Origin: an uncultured Butyrivibrio sp.
Lineage (GTDB): Bacteria > Bacillota > Clostridia > Lachnospirales > Lachnospiraceae
Assembly (NCBI GenBank): GCA_946536145.1
Contig: CAMNEA010000027.1
Coordinates: forward strand, 1 to 35,242
Reading direction: 5' to 3'
DNA: 35,242 bases
Below the pieces are notes generated by a model. The model was given only the letters and a program-made list of their open reading frames with translations, was not told the origin of the DNA and did not search any database. Of this stretch, positions 17,701 through 24,768 are shown piece by piece (within the stretch, counting starts at the first letter, position 1; the number at the start of each line of letters is the position of its first letter). Position numbers and translations under genes: made by a program.

Positions 17701-17907
17701 GATGCATATAGAAGGAAAGATATATCTTTTTATACTATCAAGGTACATGCCCTTAAGAGCACATCGAGGATCATCGGCGCAAGAGAACTTTCGAAGCTTG
17801 CAGAATCTCTGGAGATGGCCGGAAAAGATGGCAATCAGGCTTATATCGATGAAAACACCGGCAAACTGTTAGAACTGTTCAGAAGCTATAAAACTATTGC
17901 CCACTAA
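14725..17907 (+). CDS. Hybrid histidine kinase 3 with DegV domain and Hpt domain (TM-HisKA-HATPase-REC-DegV-Hpt)
   Basis: 1060 residues, in order: about six transmembrane segments (25-195); HisKA with H217 in SSMSHEIRTP; an intact ATPase domain (NLLNNAVKYT, DTGIGIK, GTGLGLSI); a receiver (469-585) with VDDNEMN and D518 in VILMDHLMPEMDG; a DegV/EDD-fold domain (about 615-890); an acidic Ser/Asp/Glu linker (903-945); and an Hpt domain (about 950-1060) with H1008 in KVHALKSTSRIIGA. The DegV assignment rests on VVVAANSVSDLPPHLADKLG (a DSTADLP-like start), VSTEPPT (TSQPS-like), ITFSSRIS (HISSKLS-like, S703/S704) and TRQGRLN (RRGGR-like, R780/R783). DegV and FakB proteins bind a fatty acid. Where FakB-type proteins have a conserved TH before the last glycine loop, this protein has N881 (AANCGEGSFG). 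A lipid-sensing role is inference. Confidence 0.9.
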   Translation: MKYLERYKRQLFAYLNDSNINIADRSFMVFSISMVIALYLAIPCGMIMKEPPVATIATMLGAIFFTLYVVYVYKRKKIKQARIILAGILSMIFLPVMYFTNGGASGGTPIWIILGGYYMVLILDGMTRRVMCLSSAIIMLVCWIVSYYHPEYLVEFDRPDRYFDTYVALIIVSSVLAVVTAFQTRLYQREVRLSNEKTEELEAMNKAQSRFFSSMSHEIRTPITTILGYNEIILRQQDASDEIRKDAMNIQGAGKLLLSLINDILDVSKIEAGKMEIIPADYSVASLLSEIVNIIWLKAERKGLQFNVDVDPNVPATLYGDEVRIKQVLINLLNNAVKYTRQGSVSLHMECEYLENGDVQLTITVSDTGIGIKAESLPHLFDIFRRVDEGKIRHIEGTGLGLSIVKQLIDLMDGKIRVNSVYSQGTSFEVSLKQGVSSKNLIGNFNVSSLGDMSAAERFEHLFTAPGARILIVDDNEMNLEVEKKLLEGTDMTVDLASSGQEALGLTLRNRYDVILMDHLMPEMDGAECFEKIRSQKGGMNLNVPIIAFTANAGSEVVQLSNSTGFDGYLVKPVSGHELEDMLLLHLPKDKIVSSPNLVMADAFRNTAGRYSRKKAVVVAANSVSDLPPHLADKLGISIIPCRVFTNEGVFYDNVDIDAEELVRYMKDKDKIVSTEPPTTESYVKFFAKELEKAHHLIYITFSSRISEEYDRAVKASKSFGNVSVVNSETLSSACGILALIAVRLARQNMPAEKIVAELESAKKRIHCSFITKSTDIITRQGRLNPMINRIMNILWLHPVLRLRNDNIEVGRLFFGNVKRCYERYLEHAFKGKMAPDPSLLIVPYVGMEEEDLLWIEEWIRERALFEHVIFLRTSAGVAANCGEGSFGLQYLIKGEKDYSLGAFFDEDLSSDKETSSDTDTSADQNLSKAKESFEGAKDTPDVPVNLKEEDIFDIDGITIEDGLKYCGSMDAFKKFLNTFYDTIDSKSDEIEDAYRRKDISFYTIKVHALKSTSRIIGARELSKLAESLEMAGKDGNQAYIDENTGKLLELFRSYKTIAH

Positions 17908-17927
17908 TAAAAAAGGAGAGACAGGTT

Positions 17928-20327
17928 ATGAAAAAGAAAGTTGTAGCAGTAGTGTTGGCGGTATCTATGATGTCAATATCAGCCTTTGCCGGAGGGTGCG
18001 GCAGCAGTACGATCAGTTCAGGTGATGACGTATCCACAGAGACGTCCCAGGGAAAAGAGCAGGCCGCTTCTTCGCAGGAAGAGAGTACATCCGCGCGGAA
18101 TTCTGATGGCAGCAGTGCAGATAACGGGGCGCAGGAATCCGGGGAAGATCAGGACGGCGAACAGGCAAAAAGCGACAGTGAAAGTACGAAGGACACCGGC
18201 GCAGAGAGTGACAGTGGCAGCGAAGATGATGGGAGCGACGGGATAGAGCTGTCTGCAGACTCGCTTCTTGGAACCAAAGAAGTAATATATTATGACGAGG
18301 ATCTTGTCCCTTGTGTTAAGTCGTACACGGTTTCGGAGGACTTCTCTGATGTTTATGTCCCCGACAGGTTCAAATTTACCTTTGCGCTTGATGAAGACAG
18401 CGATTATGAAAATGGAATTGAGCTTAGAAAAGCCCTTGCTAAAAATCTGTTTGCCGTTCAAGGGGGGTATGGTGACAGCGAATTCTTTGATGTCTATGAG
18501 GGAAACAGGTACAGCCAGTTTCCGAGTTTTGTCACAGTGGATTCTCTGATGCACACATATCATCTTTACTTCGCTTATCTGATGAAGACTACGGAGAAAG
18601 AGTACATTTCGGAAGAACTAAAGAGCCTGAGCCGCAAGATGCTTGAAGAGTCAAAAAACCAGTATAAGCAGCTTATGGGCAGTGACTGGGAAAAAGCAGC
18701 GCTTCGAAATCTGGCATTCTTTTATATTGGAAGCATTCTTCAGGATGATACAGTTGATTATCCCGTAACTGACAGCTCTTTTGCCGAGATTGTCAGCAGT
18801 GAGATGAAAAAGATAATGGCAGCTGAGGGCATAGACACCTGTGCCATCAGTGGCGAGTATGAGGATTATTCACAGTACAAGCCAAGGGGATACTATGAGG
18901 GTGATGAGGAGCTTGAGAAGTATTTCCGCGCAATGATGTGGTATGGAAGGATTCCATATTCTACTGACGCAGAAGAGACTGTCAAGAGCGCCATTTTAAT
19001 GAATCTGGCAATTGACAGGGCAGGTAAGGAGAGCTGGGAAGCAATCTACAAGATAACCGCATTCTTTGCGGGTAAATCCGACGATGCCGGGTATCCTGAT
19101 TTCATGCCGCTGATAAGTGAATGCTACGGCAAGGTGCCTGCAGAAGCTGACCTTACCGGTGACAGCGGCGCACTGAAGTCATTTATGGCATCTGTCTCCT
19201 CTATCAGGGGGCCGAAGGTTAATTCAATTCCTGTTGAAGATGGGGATGATCCGGTTAAGCCTTCCTTCAGATTCATGGGGCAGAGATTCACCATTGATGC
19301 CGCTATCATGCAGAGGCTTGTCTACAGCGCGGTCAAGGACAACGGCGCGGGTGAAAAGAGATTTCTTCCCGATACTCTTGACGTAGCCGCAACACTTGGA
19401 TCGGAAGATGCCATGAAGATTCTTGACGAGAGCGGAGCTACGGGCTTCGAGGGATATACTGACAACATGACTCTGCTTAAGGAGATTTATACCGCCGATG
19501 ACCCGGCGATTTGGAATGCAAGTTTATATTCAGGGTGGCTCAATACCTTAAGACCCATGTTTGAAAAGAAGGGCGAGGGATATCCATCCTTCATGCAGTC
19601 GGATGAGTGGTCAAAAAAGAACCTTGAGACGTTTGCAGGCTCTTATGCAGAGCTTAAACATGACACAATCCTCTACGCCAAGCAGGTAATGGCAGAGATG
19701 GGCGACGGCGATGATGGTGAGATCATTGACGACAGGGGATATGTTCAGCCTGAACCCGTAGTTTACAGCAGATTTATCTTCCTCTCGGATACGACAAGGG
19801 ATGGACTTAAGTCTTACGGGATGCTATCAGATGATGCCGAAAAGGATCTGGACAGACTCTCAGAGATAGGAAGGCGTCTTCTTACAATTTCTGAAAAAGA
19901 GCTCAAGGAAGAGACCTTATCAGATGAAGAATATGATTTTATCAGAGAATATGGCGGAGACCTCGAGCATTTCTGGCGTGAAGCTATGGACAATGGTGTA
20001 GAAGATCTTGCGTACAGTTATCAGGCACCCTGCCCGGTTATCGCAGATATCGCAACCGATCCCAACGGAACAGTTCTTGAAGTAGGAACAGGTCCTGCCA
20101 ATTACATCTACGTGATATTCCCGATTGATGGTGAGCTCCATGTGGGCAGGGGATCAGCCTACAGCTTCTATCAGTTTGAGACTGACATATCGGACAGACT
20201 TACTGATGCCGAGTGGCGCGAAAGACTTGAGGGCGGCCATCTCAATGAAAACTGGGAGTGGATTGAAAATGAGAATAAGCCGGTTCAGCCTGACTGGACA
20301 CAGAGCTATCGCATAGGAAACAGGTAA
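17928..20327 (+). CDS. DUF3160-domain lipoprotein
   Basis: 799-residue surface lipoprotein of unknown function. The signal peptide ends in a lipobox FAGGC with C24 as the lipid-modified residue. A low-complexity Ser/Asp/Glu/Gly linker (about 25-110) would span the cell wall. The rest matches the DUF3160 pattern, with the characteristic FVTVDSLMHTYHLYFAYLM near residue 205 and a long alpha-helical body. No enzyme active site was recognised. RBS AAAGGAGAG lies 9 nt upstream, and only 20 bp separate the gene from the third kinase, so it belongs to the same transcript. Its stop shares one base with the CapA start (TAATG). The position suggests a sensed or regulated envelope component of the kinase system, but this is inference. 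Confidence 0.85.
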   Translation: MKKKVVAVVLAVSMMSISAFAGGCGSSTISSGDDVSTETSQGKEQAASSQEESTSARNSDGSSADNGAQESGEDQDGEQAKSDSESTKDTGAESDSGSEDDGSDGIELSADSLLGTKEVIYYDEDLVPCVKSYTVSEDFSDVYVPDRFKFTFALDEDSDYENGIELRKALAKNLFAVQGGYGDSEFFDVYEGNRYSQFPSFVTVDSLMHTYHLYFAYLMKTTEKEYISEELKSLSRKMLEESKNQYKQLMGSDWEKAALRNLAFFYIGSILQDDTVDYPVTDSSFAEIVSSEMKKIMAAEGIDTCAISGEYEDYSQYKPRGYYEGDEELEKYFRAMMWYGRIPYSTDAEETVKSAILMNLAIDRAGKESWEAIYKITAFFAGKSDDAGYPDFMPLISECYGKVPAEADLTGDSGALKSFMASVSSIRGPKVNSIPVEDGDDPVKPSFRFMGQRFTIDAAIMQRLVYSAVKDNGAGEKRFLPDTLDVAATLGSEDAMKILDESGATGFEGYTDNMTLLKEIYTADDPAIWNASLYSGWLNTLRPMFEKKGEGYPSFMQSDEWSKKNLETFAGSYAELKHDTILYAKQVMAEMGDGDDGEIIDDRGYVQPEPVVYSRFIFLSDTTRDGLKSYGMLSDDAEKDLDRLSEIGRRLLTISEKELKEETLSDEEYDFIREYGGDLEHFWREAMDNGVEDLAYSYQAPCPVIADIATDPNGTVLEVGTGPANYIYVIFPIDGELHVGRGSAYSFYQFETDISDRLTDAEWRERLEGGHLNENWEWIENENKPVQPDWTQSYRIGNR

Positions 20328-21769
20328 TGAGAAATCTCTTTTCCAAAGACAATAGAAGATGGCTGCTGCCACTGATTTTTGTGGCGGCAGCCATTTGCTG
20401 CGCCGCAGCGGTTTTTTGGTATCTTCCAAGACCAAAGGGAGCCTGGCAGGAAAAGCGCTTTGTGATCTATGAAGGTATTGATGGAGTTCTCACAAAAAAG
20501 AGATTCAGAATAATAAACGGTAAAGGCAAAACAACCTACAAGAGCGATACCGGCTTCCTTGTACAGGATGCCTTTTCAACAGACCTTGACAGGGACGGGG
20601 AAAAAGAGATCATTCTTCTTTTGTGGAAAATCGGAAAATACGGCAAACACAGACCGTTCTGGGTGGAGCGCGATGAGATTACTTTTTCCCAGCATGTCTT
20701 TATCTACTCAGTATCTGAGAGCGGAAGCATCAGAAACAGATGGGGCGCCTCGGAGATTGGCAGAGAGATAGCAAGGATGAAGCTTATGGAAAAGAATGAC
20801 AGCCTCATTCTCACTGAGGATGTAAATGGAAACTGCGCCGTCTGGAGATGGGAGTCCTTTGGGCTAAAGACAATAGACAGCGACGTATCCTTTGCGGTCT
20901 TTGGCGACAATATCATCCACAGTCAGATATACGAATACGCTGACAGGAAGATGAACGGCTGCTATGACTTTCTCTATGAACCGTTTTATGAGGATATTCA
21001 AAGCGTCGATATTGCTGCCTTTCAGCAGGAAACCATGCTTGTGGACAAGGCGTCGGCAGTGAGCGGATATCCTATGTTTGGATCTCCTGTCGCAGTCGGA
21101 GAGGCAATTGCCATAGCAGGCTTTGACATAGCATCCTGTGCCGGCAATCATGCTTTGGACAGAGGCATTTACGGTATAAACGTCACAACGAAATTTTACC
21201 GTGACAAAGGTATCATCTGCCTGGGGGTACAAAGCGGAGACGAGAGTGCGTTTAGGCCTTACGAGATATTGACGAAAAACGGAATATCTTTTGCGCTCTT
21301 TGACTACACCTATGGAACGGGAGAGATGGACATCTCCAAAGATTATCCCTTCGCTGTCCACTATCTGCCGCGAAACAGCAGCGAGGAGGAAACGCTGGTA
21401 AGAGATCTAAGGAGCGCAAGAGCTGAGGCTGACTTCGTCATAGTCTTTGTCCACTGGGGAAATGAGTATGAGAGTGATGTTACCTCAGACCAAAAGCACA
21501 TGGCGCAGCTCTTTGCCGAGGGCGGGGCTGACGCAGTCATTGGGACACATCCCCATGTGCTGCAGGAAACAGAGATGATGAAAAGACCTGACGGAGGGGA
21601 TATGCTCATCTATTACTCCCTTGGAAATTTCAGGGCATACCAGGGACAGACGGAGGAGACAAAGACCGGAGGTGAGGCGCTTTTTACAGTGGAACATTCC
21701 TATGACGGAGTAAGGATAAAGGATTTTGAACTGAAAAAAATAGATGCCTATGTGAAACCTGAGTATTAG
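20327..21769 (+). CDS. CapA-family metallophosphatase-like membrane protein
   Basis: 480-residue protein anchored by one N-terminal transmembrane segment (about 11-32). Residues 40-185 form a beta-rich region that includes the calcium-loop-like STDLDRDGEKEIILL, as in FG-GAP/VCBS repeats. The CapA (PGA_cap) domain runs from about 188 to 440: FGDNIIHSQIYE, the metal-site motif CAGNHALDRG, VFVHWGNEYE and IGTHPHVLQETE. CapA proteins act in poly-gamma-glutamate or other cell-surface polymer metabolism; here the substrate is unknown and no capB/capC genes are nearby. It overlaps the DUF3160 gene by one base and is the last gene of the five-gene run. No clear terminator follows. Confidence 0.88.
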   Translation: MRNLFSKDNRRWLLPLIFVAAAICCAAAVFWYLPRPKGAWQEKRFVIYEGIDGVLTKKRFRIINGKGKTTYKSDTGFLVQDAFSTDLDRDGEKEIILLLWKIGKYGKHRPFWVERDEITFSQHVFIYSVSESGSIRNRWGASEIGREIARMKLMEKNDSLILTEDVNGNCAVWRWESFGLKTIDSDVSFAVFGDNIIHSQIYEYADRKMNGCYDFLYEPFYEDIQSVDIAAFQQETMLVDKASAVSGYPMFGSPVAVGEAIAIAGFDIASCAGNHALDRGIYGINVTTKFYRDKGIICLGVQSGDESAFRPYEILTKNGISFALFDYTYGTGEMDISKDYPFAVHYLPRNSSEEETLVRDLRSARAEADFVIVFVHWGNEYESDVTSDQKHMAQLFAEGGADAVIGTHPHVLQETEMMKRPDGGDMLIYYSLGNFRAYQGQTEETKTGGEALFTVEHSYDGVRIKDFELKKIDAYVKPEY

Positions 21770-21788
21770 CAGTTCATTATTATTTAAT

Positions 21789-21817
21789 TTGATGACTTAC
21801 GATAAAAAGTTTAGAAT
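21789..21817 (+). promoter_or_regulatory. Candidate promoter placing transcription start at the cyclase start codon
   Basis: TTGATG (21789-21794), a 17-nt spacer and TAGAAT (21812-21817). The predicted start of transcription is about 21824, the A of the ATG. No Shine-Dalgarno sequence is visible between the -10 and the ATG. A second possible -10, TATACT (21818-21823), touches the ATG but has no -35 at the right spacing. Confidence 0.4.
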
Positions 21818-21823
21818 TATACT

Positions 21824-23461
21824 ATGAGAAGTATGCGGCTTTGTATTTTAATTTCATATATTCTGATGGCGGTTCTGTGCCTTGCGCCTGTTAAGGTGAG
21901 GGCAGAGAATGATTTGGAGCGCCAGTACCGGATTCTTTTTCTTTCCTCCTACGAGTATTCAAATGCTGCAGTTCCTGAACAGCTTGATGGGTTTGAAAAG
22001 GGGCTGGAGGGCATTAATGTGGATATCAGCTACGAGTTCATGGATGCTGACAAGTACTACAGCAGCACGGATATCATGAACTTCGACAGGTACCTTCGCC
22101 ACAAGGTCTTTACCGTGGGGGACTACGATCTTCTGGTGGTGGCTGATGATCCGGCTCTTCGGTATGCGATAAACAACAGGAGCGTTCTCTTCCCTGATGT
22201 GCCGATGGTCTTTATGGGCATAAACAGCACAACTGAAGCGACCACGGCTTTTGCAATGAACAATACGACAGGCATTGCGGAAACACCCGATTTCGAAGGC
22301 AACTATGAGCTGATGAAGAATCTTTTCCCGAGTCGGAATCATATCAACGTCGTGCTGGATTCCTCGGTTGCCGGTCAGGGCGATTATGTCGAGTTTATGA
22401 AGTTTAAGGAGCAGCACCCGGAGCTTTCAAGCACCATCATCAACACATCATACTACACGGCAGGCGGGCTGAAGGACCTTCTTGGATCACTGGGAGAGAA
22501 TGATCTTATCCTGTTTCTGGACTTCACTCTGGATGGAGATAAAAACAGCTATTCCATGAAAAGCGCCGCGGCCTTTCTGTCTGAATATGCACCTGACATT
22601 CCGATATTCAGACTTGCGTCTTCCGATATAGGGCATGGCGTTTTGGGAGGTATTTCTTATTCCTACAATGATGCGGGCAGGATAACGGGTGAGGCTGCAA
22701 AGAGGATACTGCAGGGTGAGGATGCTGATGAAATGCCGCTCATGACCTCGGCGGTGACAACGGCGTTCTTTGAACAGGGCAGCATGGACAGATTCGGAAT
22801 AAAGTATTCCCAGCTTCCGTCGGGGACGGTCGTCATCAATGAACACGACAACCTGGCAAGGTTTTACAGGAATAACAGGCTCATAAGCAACCTTGCGATT
22901 GTAATCATACTTTTGATGATCGTTATCATCCTCCTGCTCTACATTTCCAATTACCACAGAAAGAAAGCGGTAAGGACCGATTTCCTCACCCAGATGCCCA
23001 ACAGGAAGAAACTCATTGAGGATATGAATCAGGTGATCAACCTCTCATTCCCCTATGGGATCATCATGATGGATGTGGATCATTTCAAAGACATCAATGA
23101 TACGTATGGGCACAAGGTAGGAGATGAGATCATCGTCGGAGTCGGGGAAAGGTTAAAGAAATTTAGCAAAAATGATATTACGTTTGCAAGGCTCGGCGGA
23201 GATGAATTCTGCGGACTGTTCCTGGCGCCGTCTGAAGAAAAGGCCGTGAAAATCTGTAAAGAAATCATCTCCGGCAGCAAGAAGAGCTTTAAGACCTCTG
23301 CCGGAGATATCAAACTTACAGTGAGTATCGGATGTGCCATGTTCCCTGTGGATACGGATAACAGGCAGATTGTAATGGAGTGCGCGGACAGGGCACTTTA
23401 TGTGACTAAGGAAAACGGAAGAAACGGATATACCTTATTTGGCAGCATAGATAAGTCCTGA
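21824..23461 (+). CDS. Membrane diguanylate cyclase with extracytoplasmic binding-protein-like sensor
   Basis: 545 residues. A signal anchor (about 8-26) is followed by an outside domain (about 30-350) that resembles ABC-type substrate-binding proteins of the tryptophan/sugar-like uncharacterised group (RILFLSSYEYSN, DYDLLVVADDPALRYA, PMVFMGINS). A transmembrane helix (about 353-375) leads to a GGDEF domain (about 385-545). The catalytic loop RLGGDEF (458-462) and MDVDHFKDIND metal site are intact, so it should make c-di-GMP. The RxxD inhibitory site is absent (KNDI at the aligned place). The start is uncertain: ATG 21824 has no RBS, and the next ATG at 21833 shortens the protein by only 3 residues. 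The 3' end overlaps the opposing sugar-binding gene by 27 bp. Ligand unknown. Confidence 0.9.
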   Translation: MRSMRLCILISYILMAVLCLAPVKVRAENDLERQYRILFLSSYEYSNAAVPEQLDGFEKGLEGINVDISYEFMDADKYYSSTDIMNFDRYLRHKVFTVGDYDLLVVADDPALRYAINNRSVLFPDVPMVFMGINSTTEATTAFAMNNTTGIAETPDFEGNYELMKNLFPSRNHINVVLDSSVAGQGDYVEFMKFKEQHPELSSTIINTSYYTAGGLKDLLGSLGENDLILFLDFTLDGDKNSYSMKSAAAFLSEYAPDIPIFRLASSDIGHGVLGGISYSYNDAGRITGEAAKRILQGEDADEMPLMTSAVTTAFFEQGSMDRFGIKYSQLPSGTVVINEHDNLARFYRNNRLISNLAIVIILLMIVIILLLYISNYHRKKAVRTDFLTQMPNRKKLIEDMNQVINLSFPYGIIMMDVDHFKDINDTYGHKVGDEIIVGVGERLKKFSKNDITFARLGGDEFCGLFLAPSEEKAVKICKEIISGSKKSFKTSAGDIKLTVSIGCAMFPVDTDNRQIVMECADRALYVTKENGRNGYTLFGSIDKS

Positions 23462-24619
23462 TGCGTTGCGTCCATAGTATCCTGTTTCAAAAAGTTCTTT
23501 TTCAATATTTTCGGCTGTGATGGCAATGGGGTGGAGAAGGAAAGACGGAACCACCTTGTTGCCATTGTTGTAGTCGGTAGTATTGTAGGAGCAGTCAAAA
23601 GCCCAGCCGGCTCTCTCAATGAGATTCTCACCGGGGGTGTTCCCCTCCAGTATGTCTTTTCCCAAAGAAACGGTCACGACCGACTCCCGCTTGAGGTGCT
23701 TGTAAACAGTCATGCTCTGCTCGCCGTTTAGTATGTTATAGATATTGGCAATATCTGCATCCTGTCCCGTAATGACCACTTTGTTGAGACCGGGATAATC
23801 TGAGATGACTGCCCTGGCAGCTCCAAGTGCGGTTGAGTCGTTGGCGCAGAGCAGCGCATCAAGCCGAGTACCTTCAGGATAATAAGAATTAAGTATGATC
23901 TGTACTCTCTGCTGCGCAATGTCTGTGGACCACTGTGCCGTGGCAGTTTCGTAGAAACCTTTCTGACCTGAAGGCACGCACAGCCTTCCGGAGTCAATAT
24001 AGGGTTTGAGCGTGTCAAAGGCACCCTGATAAAAATATCTGGCATTGTTGTCAACCGGATCGCCGGTGACAAATTCTATATTTCTGACATTTCTTGAAGA
24101 TTTAAGCCGAAGGGCCTTGATGATATATTCCGCCTGCAAAACCCCCACCTGGTAGTTGTCAAAAGAAACGTAGTAGTCCACACAGTCAGTATTCATGATA
24201 AGCCTGTCGTAGGCGATGATCCTGACACCGTTTCTGTGTGCCTCTTCAAGGATACCTGAAATCGCTGCGCCGTCGACGGCAGTTACAACCAGAAGATCAG
24301 CCCCGCCATTTATCATATCCCTAAGATTAGAAATCTGTGTGTCTATAAGATTGTTGGCGTACTCCAGCATCACTTCAAACCCGGAGCGCTCAAACTGTTC
24401 TTTAAGAAAGTAGCCGTCCCTGTTCCAGCGCTCAAGCAGCCTGTCGGGCATGGAGATCCCGACAACCGTCCTGCCGTCATCTGCGCGGGGCACAAAGGTA
24501 TCTTCTTTTGGCGCGCTCTCCTGCGCGGGAGCACTGCCTCCTGCAGCCTGACCGCAGCCTGTAAAGACAAGTACAGCTGTAAGGAATATTATTGATAGTT
24601 TTCTGAATATATTTTTCAT
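23435..24619 (-). CDS. Sugar-binding lipoprotein (ChvE/XylF-like, Peripla_BP_4)
   Basis: 394-residue solute-binding lipoprotein. The lipobox VFTGC gives C22 as the anchor, followed by an Ala/Ser/Pro/Glu linker. The type I periplasmic-binding fold is clear: VVGISMPDRLLERWNRDG, DLLVVTAVDGAAISGILEEA, VRIIAYDRLIMNTDCVDYYV, FDNYQVGVLQAEYI, LLCANDSTALGAARAV and VVITGQDADIANIYNI, as in xylose, glucose/galactose and ChvE binding proteins. No ABC permease or ATPase gene lies beside it, so it is an orphan that either uses a transporter elsewhere or serves as a sensor ligand carrier. RBS AAAGG lies 9 nt upstream. It is divergent from the LacI gene across a 149-bp gap and overlaps the cyclase gene tail to tail. 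Confidence 0.92.
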   Translation of the reverse strand: MKNIFRKLSIIFLTAVLVFTGCGQAAGGSAPAQESAPKEDTFVPRADDGRTVVGISMPDRLLERWNRDGYFLKEQFERSGFEVMLEYANNLIDTQISNLRDMINGGADLLVVTAVDGAAISGILEEAHRNGVRIIAYDRLIMNTDCVDYYVSFDNYQVGVLQAEYIIKALRLKSSRNVRNIEFVTGDPVDNNARYFYQGAFDTLKPYIDSGRLCVPSGQKGFYETATAQWSTDIAQQRVQIILNSYYPEGTRLDALLCANDSTALGAARAVISDYPGLNKVVITGQDADIANIYNILNGEQSMTVYKHLKRESVVTVSLGKDILEGNTPGENLIERAGWAFDCSYNTTDYNNGNKVVPSFLLHPIAITAENIEKELFETGYYGRNASGLIYAAK

Positions 24620-24649
24620 GTAAATAACCTTTACTTCATACCGTTAGTT

Positions 24650-24678
24650 AATATATATTTTACCACTAATACACCCAA
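24650..24678 (-). promoter_or_regulatory. Candidate promoter of the sugar-binding lipoprotein gene
   Basis: On the minus strand: TTGGGT (24673-24678), a 17-nt spacer and TATATT (24650-24655). Moderate match, about 30 bp upstream of the start codon. No GAAAACG-type operator is near it. Confidence 0.4.
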
Positions 24679-24695
24679 TGTGGCAGTGGCAGCTA

Positions 24696-24724
24696 TAGAC
24701 AAAAAAGTAATGAGGAATTATACT
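24696..24724 (+). promoter_or_regulatory. Promoter of the LacI-family regulator gene
   Basis: TAGACA (24696-24701), a 17-nt spacer and TATACT (24719-24724); both hexamers match five of six consensus bases. Predicted transcription starts near 24731, just before the operator at 24737-24750. Confidence 0.65.
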
Positions 24725-24736
24725 CAAAGTATTAAT

Positions 24737-24750
24737 GGAAAACGATTTCC
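24737..24750. promoter_or_regulatory. LacI-type operator in the regulator's own leader
   Basis: GGAAAACGATTTCC, an inverted repeat differing by one base in its core from the GAAAACGTTTTC sites upstream of glgP. It begins about 6 bp after the predicted transcription start and ends 18 bp before the start codon, so bound regulator would block its own transcription. LacI-family proteins typically bind such palindromes with a central CG. Confidence 0.75.
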
Positions 24751-24768
24751 GTAAGAACCGGAGGAATA

